Shown piece by piece: positions 22,768 to 38,181 of a stretch of 64,000 nucleotides of DNA (positions within the stretch are counted from its first letter, which is position 1; the number at the start of each line of letters is the position of its first letter). The DNA comes from Xestospongia bergquistia (taxonomy: Eukaryota; Porifera; Demospongiae; Haplosclerida; Petrosiidae), in contig OZ014415.1 in assembly GCA_963965975.1 (NCBI GenBank), positions 7,445,001 to 7,509,000 of the forward strand, written 5' to 3'. A model generated the notes under the pieces. It saw only the letters and a list, made by a program, of their open reading frames with translations. It had not been told where the DNA came from and made no database searches. The translations under genes and the position numbers were made by a program.

Positions 22768-22872
22768 TACAATAATACAATAATACAATAATACAATACA
22801 ATACAATACAATGCAATGCAATACAATACAATACAATAAAATACAATAATACAATACAATACAATACAATAC
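22768..22872. repeat. Pentanucleotide microsatellite (ACAAT/ACAATA)
   Basis: An uninterrupted run of 'acaat' and 'acaata' units with a few G substitutions. Confidence 0.95.
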
Positions 22873-23153
22873 CAAAAATACAAAATATTTGTGTGTTCAC
22901 TCTTTAAGTTAACTATCATCAAAACATTATTCTTGATTAATCAAATGAGTACATTACATATAATACAAACAATAATGATTAATGATAATTACAATCTATA
23001 CTTTCAGCTATTGTCATATTATATTACACAAAACCTATAGTTTTGTTAAAAGCTAAGTTAAATGTTCAAGGATTGGATGTAAACCAATTGTTTGCAATAT
23101 ATTTTATTATACCAATGTGACTTTATAAATTAAAATTACATTTTCTTTTGTAG

Positions 23154-23286
23154 AGCTACTCATCAATTATCTGATGACCATAACAGTACTGGTTATAAAG
23201 AACTTAAAACTCAGATCCAGTCTGCATTGGAAGAGGCTATTAGATTGAGAGCTGATACTGAGTCATTGCATAACAGAATATTATAA
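23154..23286 (+). CDS. Probable last exon of the ankyrin/IQ gene, 18.3 kb downstream
   Basis: After a pyrimidine-rich acceptor ending in AG at 23152-23153, an open stretch of 133 nt runs to TAA at 23284-23286. The exon ending at 4804 leaves two bases (AG) of a codon, and this exon supplies the third (A), giving Arg and continuing a charged helix ('YKELKTQIQSALEEAIRL'). That helix matches the coiled-coil style of exon 4692-4804. There is no ATG at its front and no other upstream plus-strand partner, which supports assignment to the ankyrin gene. The alternative is that the gene ends by reading a few codons past 4804 to a stop and this exon is orphaned. Confidence 0.6.
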
Positions 23287-23432
23287 TATTACATGTGTTA
23301 ATAACTTTTAATAATTATTAAGTAATAATAATTGATTGATTGATTATTCATAGTTCACGCATAAAGTATCCATGGTAACCGATAAACTAATGATATCCCA
23401 TGGCGCTACCGGGAAACTGAGCAAGAAAGGAC

Positions 23433-26269
<2,837 letters not shown>

Positions 26270-27679
26270 TGGCTATTAATTTGACGACAATAATAATAAT
26301 AATTATATCACAATGTTTTAGTAACAAATAATGTTCTGCCTTTAATCTTATCATTTCACTTAATAAATATATGTTACTTTATTGCATAATGTCATTACTT
26401 AAAAAGGAAACAATATATTATTAAGTGGAAATATAATTATGTGGGTGTTTGTTACTATCAAAGGTACAAGGCACTCAAAAGTAACAAGAGAGAAGACATA
26501 GGACGAAGTGTGTCCCGCCCTATTAAGTATTCCATCAGAATGAGGGGCAATGCTCCAGCCAGGATTACCTCATCTGAGGGTAATCATGCATTACGTATAA
26601 CTAGTGAGTGCTGCCTAGTAGCCAGAGCGGTAGTTCACCTCTAACACAGAATCTTGGATACTGAGTACAAGTTGAGTTAGTTTATTCTGCTCAACACAAT
26701 AATGACTTTTTCTTTTTTTCTTTTAAAGACAAAACGGCAATTTTGATTTATTAAAATTTATTAAATGATTGTCAGCTACCCTTTTCTACTCCTTCTCTCT
26801 CTCATTTCTTGTCTACCATATCCTCTTCTGTTGTTCATCCCATACACCCTCACATTTCCATTGCCTTGAGGAGTTCTAAGTACAATGCATTGTATCACAC
26901 ATGTGTACTGCAATCCTCACCCACATGTTGGGTGGTGAGGGTTAATGGTTGATGGGTGTTACATATAACTGGCTTAATTCTGATGCTAATACTTTTTCTC
27001 TATAATCAATGCTATTAATTGAACAATATTAATATGTAGTTTTTCTTTAGCAAAGTTATATATGAAAGAAAAAATACAATTAAAGCATGCTTTGTGGTAT
27101 GATACTGATCATGATAGATGATTACAAACTTTAACCTTTCTATTGACAAAATGTTTTCATATTCTGTACTTTCTCATAACAGAACAATATTCTTAACATT
27201 CACCTCACTACTTATTCAAAAGCTCTTCCATAAACTTGTTGTCAAGCTCCTGGTCTACCATGGTTCCATAAGACCTTGCTTACTCCTACTACTGACTACA
27301 TAGAGTTGAGGGTTTGTGGAGATGAATCGACAACAAATGAAGATTCTCTTGTTGGGTACTATGAAATGTATGTTAAATGAAATTGGAAAAAGATAAATAT
27401 ACAATGAGATGTTATCTATAAGTTTTCTTTGCTTTTGTATTATAAATTTATAAACTACTGTTAAATGAAATTGAAAAAGGATATATAATACACACTGAAA
27501 TGTTGTTATAACTTTTATCTTCAGTGTTTTCCTTTTGGACCTTTAAATAAACTACTTATGTTAGTTGTTTGTACTACTATGAAAAAAAAAAACATAATTA
27601 TTTGAGTGGGCAGTGGCTTAAAATAAACTACACTACATCACATGCAACTTAACTGCTCAAGGTCTATTAGCTGTGTTCT
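26270..27679. other. 3' flank of the PG-repeat gene with fibrinogen-like remnant
   Basis: No intact gene. A conserved patch at about 26450-26650 is repeated at about 30950-31160 but shows no clear codon constraint. The remnant at 27233-27380 is listed separately. Confidence 0.5.
27233..27380 (+). pseudogene. 3' remnant of a fibrinogen-like gene (unit 1)
   Basis: Only the last coding stretch survives ('APGLPWFH'-type end through the terminal 'YEMYVK'). Upstream sequence jumps directly to what lies before the gene in unit 2: 'ccataaactt' is fused to 'gttgtcaagctcc'. About 0.94 kb (roughly 31748-32688 of unit 2) has been lost with at most one base of microhomology. Confidence 0.85.
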
Positions 27680-28800
27680 ATGGCTGACCCAAACTCTCAT
27701 AGGTATTATTATTGTATGCAATTCCCTTTATAATATAGTTTTATTGCTTGCTATACAGTTCAGAGTACGCTAGACTTTCTGGACGTAATGTTTTATTCGA
27801 CAAGACAAGTTACAGGAGCGAAATTTTTGTTCGGGTCTTCTGCATTGTAAGCCAGTTAATATGTATATTATATCAACTGTATATTTTGTATTTTACTGGA
27901 AGTATACATGTACATAATATCCAATCTAATTTCTTTGTGTATGATATAAATTAGTAATTATTAATCTACCAGGTGGTGGATGAGCCACTAGCTTGTTACT
28001 GTCACCTTTGAATCAATTAACTCTTGAGAGTGGACTTGTCTTTCTGATAAAACTAGGTACTAATCAATATCTTAAAGCAACAGTAGCAGGCTAAGGGAAA
28101 GTATAAGGTGTCAGGAAGACAGTAGCAAATTTGCTGAGCTATAAATTACACCCAGCTTCTAGCATTATTATATAATAATTTTATTCATAGTTAATTTACT
28201 AACAAATCTTTTCTTTCTAGTTCTCTTTAGTTGTCACTATTGGAATCTTGGCAGGAATTGTTGGTATTAACAACTCCTCAACTGCTCAACAATTACCAAC
28301 AAATCGAATTCTCAACTGTACAATTGATGCAGATAGTGATATCCAAAATACAACTGAAGTTGTCAGCTGTACAGCTGATCTCAATATGTTTGGTTTAGGT
28401 CGTAATTTCCTCCAAAGGTCTTTGAACATATTTGGAGGTATTTATTTAGGATTACTTCTACTGGGAATAATATATGAAGTGATTATCATTGCAATACGAT
28501 TGACCAAAGCTAGTTTCTCCAGTTCAAAATGGTTTTGTAATATGGTGAGTTGAAATATGTTATCAAAGTATCAACTATAGTTGTTGTACATTGAAATAAT
28601 TTATTTGTTGCTATCAATAAATTGTTAGTTTCAGTATTCTTAGAAATACTGACCACTTTGTAAATTAGACTAAAGAAAAACAGAGTAAATGAAACAGGAG
28701 TAAATGATCCAGATCACCATAAATGTGTTTAGTGATATAAATACTGTGGGTAGTTAGTGGTCTAGTTCACCATAAACTTCTAAAGCTTCAATCACACTAT

Positions 28801-28847
<47 letters not shown>

Positions 28848-29592
28848 ACTATTCGTGGTAATTATGTATACAAAACTGTTTTTGAGGTTTTAACGGTAGT
28901 TCCATTTCACAGATCATATAACAAATGTTTTGAAAAAAGTGATCACTTATCGCAAATCAGGTCACATATTATACAAAAACCATAAAGATCAAACAAACAT
29001 GCATTTGTTGATAATAATAATTTATTTATTTCTTATTATAGGACTATATTATCAGTACCTTTTTAATGAATGTTTTCGTTGGTGGTGTAGTTGGTAGTTT
29101 CCTTCTTGGTTGGTTGTGGATTATATATGGTGATGCTGTCTCTAATCAAACTGAAGGACAAACAGCAACACTTATAGCAATTATTATCACATTGCTCTTT
29201 GTAGATTTTGTAAGTATTAAAGCATATGGAATGTAGGGCATAACATAAGCTATGAACTGTCTAAGAATCCTAACAAAGTTGATTGTAACTTTGTGATATT
29301 TATTATCACCTATTAACCAATTACTCAATACCAAGTACTATATTATTAACAAATATTGTTATTACTTAATTACAATACCACATTTAATACAATTATATAT
29401 GTATATCTCTTTCATTACAACGTTTGATTGACTTTTGTATACTTCTTATAGGGATGGTTTGTTTCCACCTATATTCAATTCCATACTATATCTGCTATTA
29501 TGTTAGCTATATCTGTTAAGGAGCGTGTAACAAAACGATTATTGGAGCACCCACTAAGTGATTTTGCCAAAAATGAGAACAACTACATTTAA
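27680..29592 (+). CDS. Four-transmembrane protein, copy 1
   Basis: Five exons give 247 aa: 27680-27702, 27759-27846, 28221-28544, 29042-29209 and 29452-29592. All junctions are GT-AG and frame-compatible. A short N-terminus ('MADPNSHSSEYARLSGRN') leads to TM1 ('FSLVVTIGILAGIVGI'), then an extracellular loop with several N-glycosylation sequons and two Cys, TM2 ('IFGGIYLGLLLLGIIY'), TM3 ('FVGGVVGSFLLGWLWIIYG'), TM4 ('FHTISAIMLAISV') and a short cytoplasmic tail. The layout recalls MARVEL/synaptogyrin-type proteins, but I see no diagnostic motif and do not assign a function. Its intact duplicate is at 33066-34941. Confidence 0.78.
28804..28843. repeat. (TA)n microsatellite
   Basis: Uninterrupted TA dinucleotides in the third intron of the four-TM gene; the run is reduced or absent in the copy-2 intron. 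Confidence 0.9.
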
Positions 29593-30120
29593 TGCTATAT
29601 GATATTGAAGGATTGTATATGCCCTTTATTATGTGTGTGTTTTAGCTTTAGAAATAATTTAGTATTTTTTAGTTTTAATACTCTGTTACAAATATATATA
29701 TGTAGTTATGAAGTATTATAATATAATTAATATTTAGTTATAATAATTACAGTATTATATTGTAATGATATTTGCTTAAAACATATTCACCAACCAAGAA
29801 TGTTTTTTGAATAAACTAATTATTTTGGCAACCTGTCAGCTGTTCATAAGTGGTAATATTATGACTGAAAGTATTTCTAATGCTACTAAACTTACTGTAG
29901 TGAATGAGGTGATGATTACTAGCAGAGAGTAGTAACCAAATACTCTGAAAAATATATGTATGAGTTGAGATAGTTTTTGAATCCATCTGATATCAAGTTC
30001 TACTCTATTGTGATAATCATATCTGCTGAGACAAACAAGATGACAGAAGAACCAACCACATGTACATAACAAGGTCATTTTTTGTCAAAGATAAAATTAA
30101 GATAAAAATTTCAAAACAAA

Positions 30121-30777
30121 TAGAGTACTCTTAGTCAATGGCCTAGAAAGAAGGTATATACTACACATAGTACATATTATATCACATATTTCTTCCTCAT
30201 AGACTGATCCAGGTCCTGGATACTATGATACTGGTAAACCAAGAGTTAACTCAGTTCCAGGAAGAGTCCACTTTAACTCTGCAGCTCAACACTTCAACAA
30301 ACTCTTGAAAAAGAACATTGTGAGTACCACTTATATTATGATTTGTCTACTCCAATGCCTTTTCACTTCCCTAATTCACTTCTCTGTCACTTTATGGTAT
30401 CATCTACTTATTGAGATTCATAAATTTCTTGTCTAAAATACTCATCACATGTAGTACAACAATGTGAATAACTCTATATAATCCATCTCTGTTCATCCAT
30501 CTAATAATCCATCTATGCATTCCACTTCTCTCTCTGATTTCCTTTACTGCTAACTTTCTTTGTTAGAATCCAGTAGGTGCTGGACAATATGACATTGATC
30601 GTTGGAGTAAATACCGACATATCAATGGTAATAAGAGTGTGTTCCAATCTGGGATACCTCGTCTTCCACCTGATGTGGACTCGCCCCATGAGAGACTCTT
30701 AAGGGAGAGAATTCATCCAAAACATATTTCTGAGGGACATCGTCTATTTCTCCTCCCTGTAGAAGCTCCTTGTTAAT
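30121..30777 (+). pseudogene. Duplicated 3' exons of the PG-repeat gene
   Basis: This is a near-identical copy of 25620-26269: the end of exon 7, exon 8 ('DPGPGYYDTGKPRVNS') and exon 9 with stop. The upstream exons and promoter are missing, so it cannot make the full protein. Differences are a handful of substitutions, for example in the exon-8 residues 'SVPG' and 'QHFN'. Splice sites are retained. Confidence 0.9.
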
Positions 30778-31878
30778 GGCTATTAATTTGACGACAATAA
30801 TAATAATAATTATATCACAATGTTTTAGTAACAAATAATGTTCTGCCTTTAATTTTATCATTTCACTTAATAAATGTATGTTACTTTATTGCATAATGTC
30901 ATTACTTAAAAAAGAAACAATATATTATTTAGTGGAAATATAATTATGTGGGTGTTTGTTACTATCAAAGGTACAAGGCACTCAAAAGTAACAAGAGAGA
31001 AGACATAGGACGAAGTGTGTCCCGCCCTATTAAGTATTCCATCAGAGTGAGAGGCAATGCTCCAGCCAGGATTACCTCATCTGAGGGTAATCATGCATTA
31101 AGTATATATAACTAGTGAGTGCTGCCTAGTAGCCGGAGCAGTAGTTCATCTCTAACACAGAATCTTGGATACTGAGTACAAGTTGAGTTAGTTTATTCTA
31201 CTCAACACAACAACGACTTTTTCTTTTTTTCTTTTAAAGACAAATCTGCAAATTTGATTTATTAAAATTTACTAAATGATTGTCAGCTACCTTTTTCTAC
31301 TCCTTCTCTCTCTCATTTCTTGTCTACCATATCCTCTTCTGTTGTTCATCCCATACACCCTCACATTTCCATTGCCTGGAGGAGTTCTAAGTACAATGCA
31401 TTGTATCACACATGTGTACTGCAATCCTCACCCACATGTTGGGTGGTGAGGGTTAATGGTTGATGGGTGTTACATATAACTGGCTTAATTCTGATGCTAA
31501 TAATTTTTTCTCCATAATCAATGCTATTAATTGAACAATATTAATATGTAGTTTTTCTTTAGCAAAGTTATATATGAAAGAAAAAATACAATTAAAGCAT
31601 GCTTTGTGGTATGATACTGATCATGATAGATGATTACAAACTTTAACCTTTCTATTGACAAAATGTTTTCATATTCTGTACTTTCTCATAACAGAACAAT
31701 ATTCTTAACATTCACCTCACTACTTATTCAAAAGATCTTCCATAAACTTTCCCTGACCTTACCTGACCTTAGTCACAAACATGTTGTTAATGTCAGCTTA
31801 TAAAAGAACTCAGTATAACAAGCACTGCACTACAATTCATTGTCCTTTGATCTATCTCTGAAGAAATCACTGAGAGAA

Positions 31879-32832
31879 ATGCTATTTCTAATAGTCCTGG
31901 TTTTGGGTTATACCATAGTTCGTGTTCAGACTAACAATTGTAGTTGTAGCACAGGAAGCTGTTGGTACATATGTCTATCCGTTTCCTTTATTTACACAGG
32001 AGTGTCATGACAACAAACAAATCAAAGACAAGATGAATGAAATCACAACCAAACTCGATCAGATAATGTCACAGTTAGCAAATAATTCAAGTCCTTATCC
32101 TCCTTCTTCTCTTCTCCATACTTGTGAAGAGATCAAGACCAAATGGCCTGACAGTCCTTCAGACTATTACTTTATAGCTGATGTAAACGGCCATGTTCGT
32201 CAAGTCTTCTGTAAAATGGAGCCACTGTGTAATTCTGGTGGAGGATGGATGAGAGTAGCTTACTTGAACATGTCTGACTCCAAAGAGGAATGTCCACCTG
32301 GATTTGGACTGTATGATGAGAATGGAACAAGAGCATGTGGACGACCACCATCGTCGCCAGGTGGTTATTGTCAATCTGTCAAATTCCCATCATACAATAT
32401 TGACTACTCCCAAGTGTGTGGTCGAGTTATTGGCTATGAGTATGGAAACCCTGATGCTATTCATTCTCGTTCTGGTGCTAACTATGGCTTTAATGCAGCC
32501 TATGTGGATGGCGTTAGCATCACTCGTGGAAACCCTCGCCAACACATCTGGACATTTATGGCTTCTCTACAAGAAAATTCTTTTGATGCCAATGGAGTAA
32601 CCGAGTAACCTAATAACTTTGGGAATATAATGTTTTGTATACTGATCCACTCTGGGATGGTAAGCAGTGTGGACTGATAGAGAAGGCCTGTTGTCAAGCT
32701 CCTGGTCTACCATGGTTCCATAAGACCTTGCTTACTCCTACTACTGACTACATAGAGTTGAGGGTTTGTGGAGATGAACCGACAACAAATGAAGATTCTC
32801 CTGTTGGGTACTATGAAATCTATGTTAAATGA
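31879..32832 (+). pseudogene. Fibrinogen-like gene, broken copy (unit 2)
   Basis: A leader-like start ('MLFLIVLVLGYTIV' from 31879) is followed by the family domain from 'SCEEIK'-like 'TCEEIKTKWPDSPSDYY' to 'GNPRQHIWTF'. After 'QENS' the coding sequence hits a stop at 32606, because roughly 70 bp present in the intact gene (the 'CPCAPNSP ... CESGNPGHW' part) are replaced by unrelated sequence. The final segment ('DPLWDGKQCGLIEKACC' to 'GYYEIYVK') continues in another frame. The leader also does not join the body in frame without an unconvincing splice. A truncated secreted product remains possible. Confidence 0.72.
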
Positions 32833-33065
32833 AATTAGAAAAACATAAATATACAATGAGATGTTATCTATAAGTTTTGTTTGCTTTCGTATTATAAATA
32901 AATTACTTATGTTAGTAGTGTTGGCTATTTGTGAAAACCAAAATCTTTATTAATATAATTATTAGAGTGGGCATTGGCTTAATGTAAACTACACTACATC
33001 ACATGATTTCACACACAAGCTAAGTAACTCAACTCAACTCAAGTAAGGTCTATTAGCTGTGTTCT

Positions 33066-34941
33066 ATGGCTGACCCCAACTTCCACAGGTATTATTATTG
33101 TATGCAATTGCCTTTGTAATGTACATTTATTGCTTGCTATACAGTTCAGAGTACGCTAGTCTTTCTGGGCGTAATGTTTTATTCGACAAGACAAGTTACA
33201 GTAGGGAAATTTTTGTTCGAATCTTCTGCATTGTAAGCCAGTTAATATGTATATTATCTCAGCTGTATATTTTATATTACTTTATTGGAACTATATATGT
33301 ACACAATATCCAATCTAATTTCCTTGTGTATGATATAAATCATTAATTATTAATCTACCACCAAATTTTCAGTGGTGGATGACCACTACCTTGTTACTGT
33401 CACCTTTGAATCAATTACCTGCTGTAAGTGGCTTCTGATAAAACTAGGTACTAAGCAATATCTTAAAGCAACAGTGGCAAACTAAACAAAAGTATAAGGT
33501 GTCAGGAAGACAGTAGCAAATTTGTTGAGCTATAAATTACACCCAGCTTCTAGCATTATTATATAATAATTTTATTCATAGTTAATTTACTAACAAATCT
33601 TTTCTTTCTAGTTCTCTTTAGTTGTCACTATTGGAATCTTGGCAGGAATTGTTGGTATTAACAACTCCTCAACTGCTCAACAATTACCAACAAATCGAAT
33701 TCTCAACTGTACAATTGATGCAGATAGTGATATCCAAAATACAACTGAAGTTGTCAGCTGTACAGCTGATCTCAACACATTTAGTTTAGGTCGTAATTTC
33801 CTCCAAAGGTCTTTGAACATATTTGGAGGTATTTATTTAGGATTACTTCTACTGGGAATAATATATGAAGTGATTATCATTGTGATACGATTGACCAAAG
33901 CTAGTTTCTCCAGTTCAAAATGCTTTTGTATTATGGTGAGTTGAAATATGTTATCAAAGCATTAACTATAGTTGTTGTACATGGAAATAATGTATTGTTG
34001 CTAATAATAGATGGTTTGTATCAGCATTCTTACCTGTCTGAGTAACAAGGATTTGAGATAGAAATATTGACCATTTTGTAAATTAGACTAAAGACAAACA
34101 GAGTAAATGAGACAGGAGTAGATGAACCGGATAAAAACACCTACCTGTGCTAAATGTATAATAGCATTACTGTTTTTTTAATCATCCTTATATAGCTATA
34201 GCTAAAACAGCTGATAGTATTCTCACCATATTTGTGTTTAGTGATATAAATACTGTGGGTAGTAAGTGGTCTAGATCAGCATAAACTTCTAAAGCTTCAA
34301 TCACACTATTATAATATATATTACAAAAAAACCATAGAGATTAAACAAACATGATAATAATAATTTTATTTCTTATTATAGGACTATATTATCAGTACCT
34401 TTTTGATGAATGTTTTCGTTGGTGGTGTAGTTGGCAGTTTCCTTCTTGGTTGGTTGTGGATTATATATGGTGATGTTGTCTCTAATCAAACTGAAGGACG
34501 AACAGCAACACTGATAGGAAACATTATCACATTGCTCTTTGTAGATTTTGTAAGTATTAAAGCATATGGAAGTTGGGCATGACATAAGCTATGAATTATC
34601 TAAAAATCCTAAGAAAGTTGATTGTAACTTTGTGATATTAAATTATCACCTATTAATCAAATACTCAATACTCAATACTATAAATTACTAAATTATTAAC
34701 AAATATTGTTATTACTTTATTACAATACCACATTTCATACAATTATATATGTATACCTCCTTCATTACAACCTTGATTGACTATTGTACACATCTTATAG
34801 GGATGGTTTGTTTCCAACTATATTCAATTCCATACTATATCTGCTATTATGTTAGCTGTATCTGTTAAGGAACGTGTAACAAAACAATTATTGGAGCACC
34901 CACTAAGTGATTTTGCCAAAAATGAGAACAGCTACACTTAA
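33066..34941 (+). CDS. Four-transmembrane protein, copy 2
   Basis: Five exons, 33066-33088, 33145-33232, 33612-33935, 34382-34549 and 34801-34941, have exactly the same lengths as in copy 1 (23, 88, 324, 168, 141), so the gene is intact at 247 aa. Substitutions are few and mostly conservative, for example 'LNTFSLG' for 'LNMFGLG' and 'RTATLIGNIIT' for 'QTATLIAIIIT'. Conservation of exon lengths and frame in both copies suggests both are functional. Function unknown, as for copy 1. Confidence 0.78.
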
Positions 34942-35390
34942 TGTTATATGTCATTGGAACATTGTATATGCCCTTTATTACATGTGTTTTTTGGCTGTAG
35001 AGATGATTCAGTATTTTTTTTCTAATACTCTGTTACAAATATATGTAGTTATGAAGTGTTATATTATAATTAATATGTAGTTATAATAATTACAGTATTA
35101 TATTGTAATGACATTTGCTTATATTCGCCAACCAAGAATGTTTTTTTGAATAAACTAATTATTTTGGCAACCTGCCAGCTGCTCATAAGATTGAGATTGT
35201 TTTTGAATCCATCTGATATCAAATTCTACTCTATTGTGATAATCATATCTGCTGAGACAAACAAGATGACAGAACAACCAACCACATAACCAGGTCATTT
35301 TTTGTCAAAGATAAAATTAAGATAAAAATTTCAAAACAAATAGCTGTGTTATAAAATCCACTAGTGAAATAAATAATTATCTAAAGAATA

Positions 35391-36405
35391 TTAGCATAGG
35401 CGGTGACCATTAATATACAGAGTAGTCAATGTCTCATTGCTAGTTAGCACTTCTGAAAGTTGTTGTTCTCCGAATTCAGTAATATTGGGACAGTTCAGAC
35501 GGAGATCTTTCAGTGTTGTATTAGCAGACAACATATTACTGATATGAGCAATATCTTTGTCTTCTATGGTATCATCATCTGTCAGCCACAGTCCCTTGAG
35601 TAAAATGTTGGTACAGAGCGCATTACTCAATAATTCTATACCATTAGGACCAAGAGGAGATGAGACAAGATGCAGTTCCTCAATTGTTTCGTTACAGGAG
35701 AGCACATGAGATAATTCAGTGACACAGTCAATATCAAGAGAAGTGTTCCATATATTAAGTCGTCTCACTAGACATTCATTGAGATTGCTAAACACTACTA
35801 ATGAGCTATCAGGAGATAATGACTTTAGAGCAATCCACCAATGTATTCCTATATCTTGTCTTTTTAATTCCATCATCACTTCTTCACACTTTCCAGTAGA
35901 GGATGAACTGAGATAAACATGATCACTATACCATTCAACATTGCTAGTGTCTCCTATACATCAATATAATAATAAAATAATATGTATATATGGTTTTATT
36001 GTATATCAGAATTATGTAGCTACTTCTGGTAGACTTATATAAGTTAGCACTTCAACTTATATAAGTTGGTACATATAAGCTTCTTAAATAATAGATTTGA
36101 TGAAAACATCTATGAAAGTAAGACACTACTTTTTACTTTTCTGTGCTCTTGTTATGAATGGCTTGTTCATAAGTTACAAACAATAAATATATCCCACTTA
36201 CCAAATATAAGCATACATTGATATACATACATACATATCATGTTTGTTAGCTATTTCATCAACTGTTGTATTGTCCTTACTCCTTACTTAATTGTGTCTC
36301 TTCTTGAGTGTCGGGTGAGTTCTCTTGAGTTCTTATGGTTGTGTCTTGGTTTTGTTTATCGTTAACTATTTCATCAAGTCTTTCACTTATATCTGGATTG
36401 GCGGA
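35391..36405 (-). CDS. Leucine-rich-repeat protein, 3' part (NLR-type LRRs)
   Basis: The terminal exon 35953-35391 encodes ribonuclease-inhibitor-like leucine-rich repeats of about 28 residues ('LSCNETIEELHLVSSPLGPNGIELL', shown here as a pattern of L..L.L..N..G..GI..L), preceded by a linker. The upstream exon 36405-36288 joins it through a 334-nt GT-AG phase-1 intron and is acidic, Gln/Glu-rich and low complexity ('RTQENSPDTQEETQL'). These LRRs are the type found at the C-terminus of NLR immune receptors, but no NACHT domain is visible in the window. The 5' end is not found; further exons may lie upstream or the gene may be truncated. Confidence 0.6.
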
Positions 36406-36509
36406 CTTAAAAAACAACACAGTATACTCCAATTGAGTTTACTCAAAGGGATTATCCTACACCAACAGTTGGTCAACAGGATGTTATAGAATATGCCAGT
36501 ATTACATAA

Positions 36510-37647
36510 CATTTAACAAATTACTTCACAGGAAGCACTCATCATATCATATCAATTATTGTTATTAATTATTATTATATCTTATAACTATTTATACTAG
36601 TCATCATAAATAATTACTTCACAGGAAGCACTCATCATATCATATCAATTATTGATATTATAATTATTATTATATCTCTGTTCATTATTGTCATAATCAT
36701 TAGATATTATTATTGTTGTTGTTGTTGTTGTTTATATTACTATATCAAAACTCCTTTTACTAGTCAACATCATTTAATTGTCAGATATATGATATCACTT
36801 TGAGTGATATAAAAAGGCTTTTTTAATTCATTTTAATTATTTGTAGAAAATTTTTAGTGTATATTCTTGATATTTTGAACAATGTATTAGCTACTCAAAG
36901 TTATATAATATGAATCTTGACAGTAATTGTCTATGTTATCATTAACAAAATAAAATTGTTAGTTTTGTAGAGAGGGGGTGGCTAGACTAACAGTTAGTGC
37001 ATCAAATAATTATAACCCTCACAATAACATGATACTGTTAAGTACAATACTTTTATAACAATATTGTGATGTTAGAAAGGTTTAACTTACTTATAATATA
37101 AAATAATGTATTTGTTGTCCATTATAATTGATGTTATTTGAACTGAACTTTGGCTATCAAGTTATAGTATATGCCAAATATCAATATATATCATTAATAT
37201 ATGTATACTTGTAATTAGACATGGAGTACTAGAGAAGCCTTAAGTACATATACTCTAAATGTATCAGTGACATATTTATATTATTCAAGTGTCCAATATG
37301 TTATAAATTGTTGTTACATCTAATGAACAAAAGTTATTTAAAGTGTTTAACAATTAATGGACACCTTTTCTTAACAGTATTTCCTAGCAAGTTTACATTG
37401 TTATATCTAGCATGGATAATTTCACAGATTACAATTGAATCATAAAAACTGACACAATTCAAGGTTAATGCATATATTTAAATTAAAGTGCTTTAAAGTA
37501 TTTAAAAGTATTATTTTATATAGTGTTTATGTAAGTACTAATCCTTTGTCAATTATGCACCATTTACACATTCCTCATTTTGGTATTCAGTTGATCATCT
37601 CACTCAATGAGCAACACATTTTCAATGGTTGCTGTATAGAATTAAGA
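36510..37647. other. Intergenic stretch
   Basis: AT-rich. A direct repeat containing 'taattacttcacaggaagca' and 'ctcatcatatcatatcaatt' occurs twice at about 36522-36660, and a (TTG)n run lies at about 36713-36735. No gene is recognised. Confidence 0.55.
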
Positions 37648-38181
37648 TTGTATCAGAATATAATCACTATCCCATTGAATTTAATTGGGTAGTATTCTAT
37701 TATACAGGTCATGGTGGAAGTATAGATAAGAAAGGCTATTTCATTTTATCTGATGACAATGACAGAGATGAGAATTTTCCCATTGATTCAGAAGTCATTG
37801 ATAGATTTCAACCTATCAATCCAAATTGTCATCTTGATAATCGTAAACGTTTGTTTCTCTTTGACTGATACAACTGAAACATTACCCATATCTCCACCTT
37901 CATTGGTTGATTGTTACCTACCTTGTTACCAACCATCTAATGATTTCACTATAATTGCACATGCTACATATTACAGAAGAGTCGCTCATGGTGACTTTTC
38001 ACATGGAGGTGCATGGACAATTAAATTGTGTGACAATATAAGACAATATGCAGAAACTAAGGAAGTGACTGATATTCTTATCAAGACAAGAGATGAAGTA
38101 ATCAATGAAACAAAATTTAACGTCCAAGGTCCTTTTCATATAGTGAATTGTGAATGTGGCTATCTTGTTAAACCCAGATGA
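37648..38181 (+). pseudogene. Caspase-domain pseudogene
   Basis: This is about 95% identical by eye to the caspase exon of the gene ending at 48003. The His motif ('YYTGHGG') is intact, but a 14-bp deletion converts the Asp-Cys-Cys active-site codons into Asp-stop (TGA at 37866-37868), and the remaining small-subunit-like part continues in another frame to 38181. The N-terminal strand of the caspase fold and all receptor exons are absent upstream. It marks the first copy of the duplicated cluster unit. Confidence 0.88.

Larger units (their letters stand above)
22018..23153. other. Intergenic/intronic stretch with palindrome and pentanucleotide repeat
   Basis: No gene is recognised. It contains the long inverted repeat 22310-22616 and an (ACAAT)n-type microsatellite. 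It ends at the acceptor of the exon at 23154. Confidence 0.6.

Noticed and set aside
26441..26644. Open frame in a GC-richer patch, also present near 30950-31160
   Set aside because: It is conserved only because it lies in the tandem duplication. The copies differ by frame-changing and stop-creating bases, and no domain or splice context is seen.
29836..30078. 80-codon minus-strand frame at the end of duplication unit 1
   Set aside because: The corresponding place in unit 2 (about 35170-35330) has deletions that break it; hydrophobic composition comes from AT-rich sequence.
37021..37060. Short AT-rich inverted motifs as possible regulatory hairpins
   Set aside because: Such motifs occur throughout this AT-rich DNA; nothing distinguishes them from chance.
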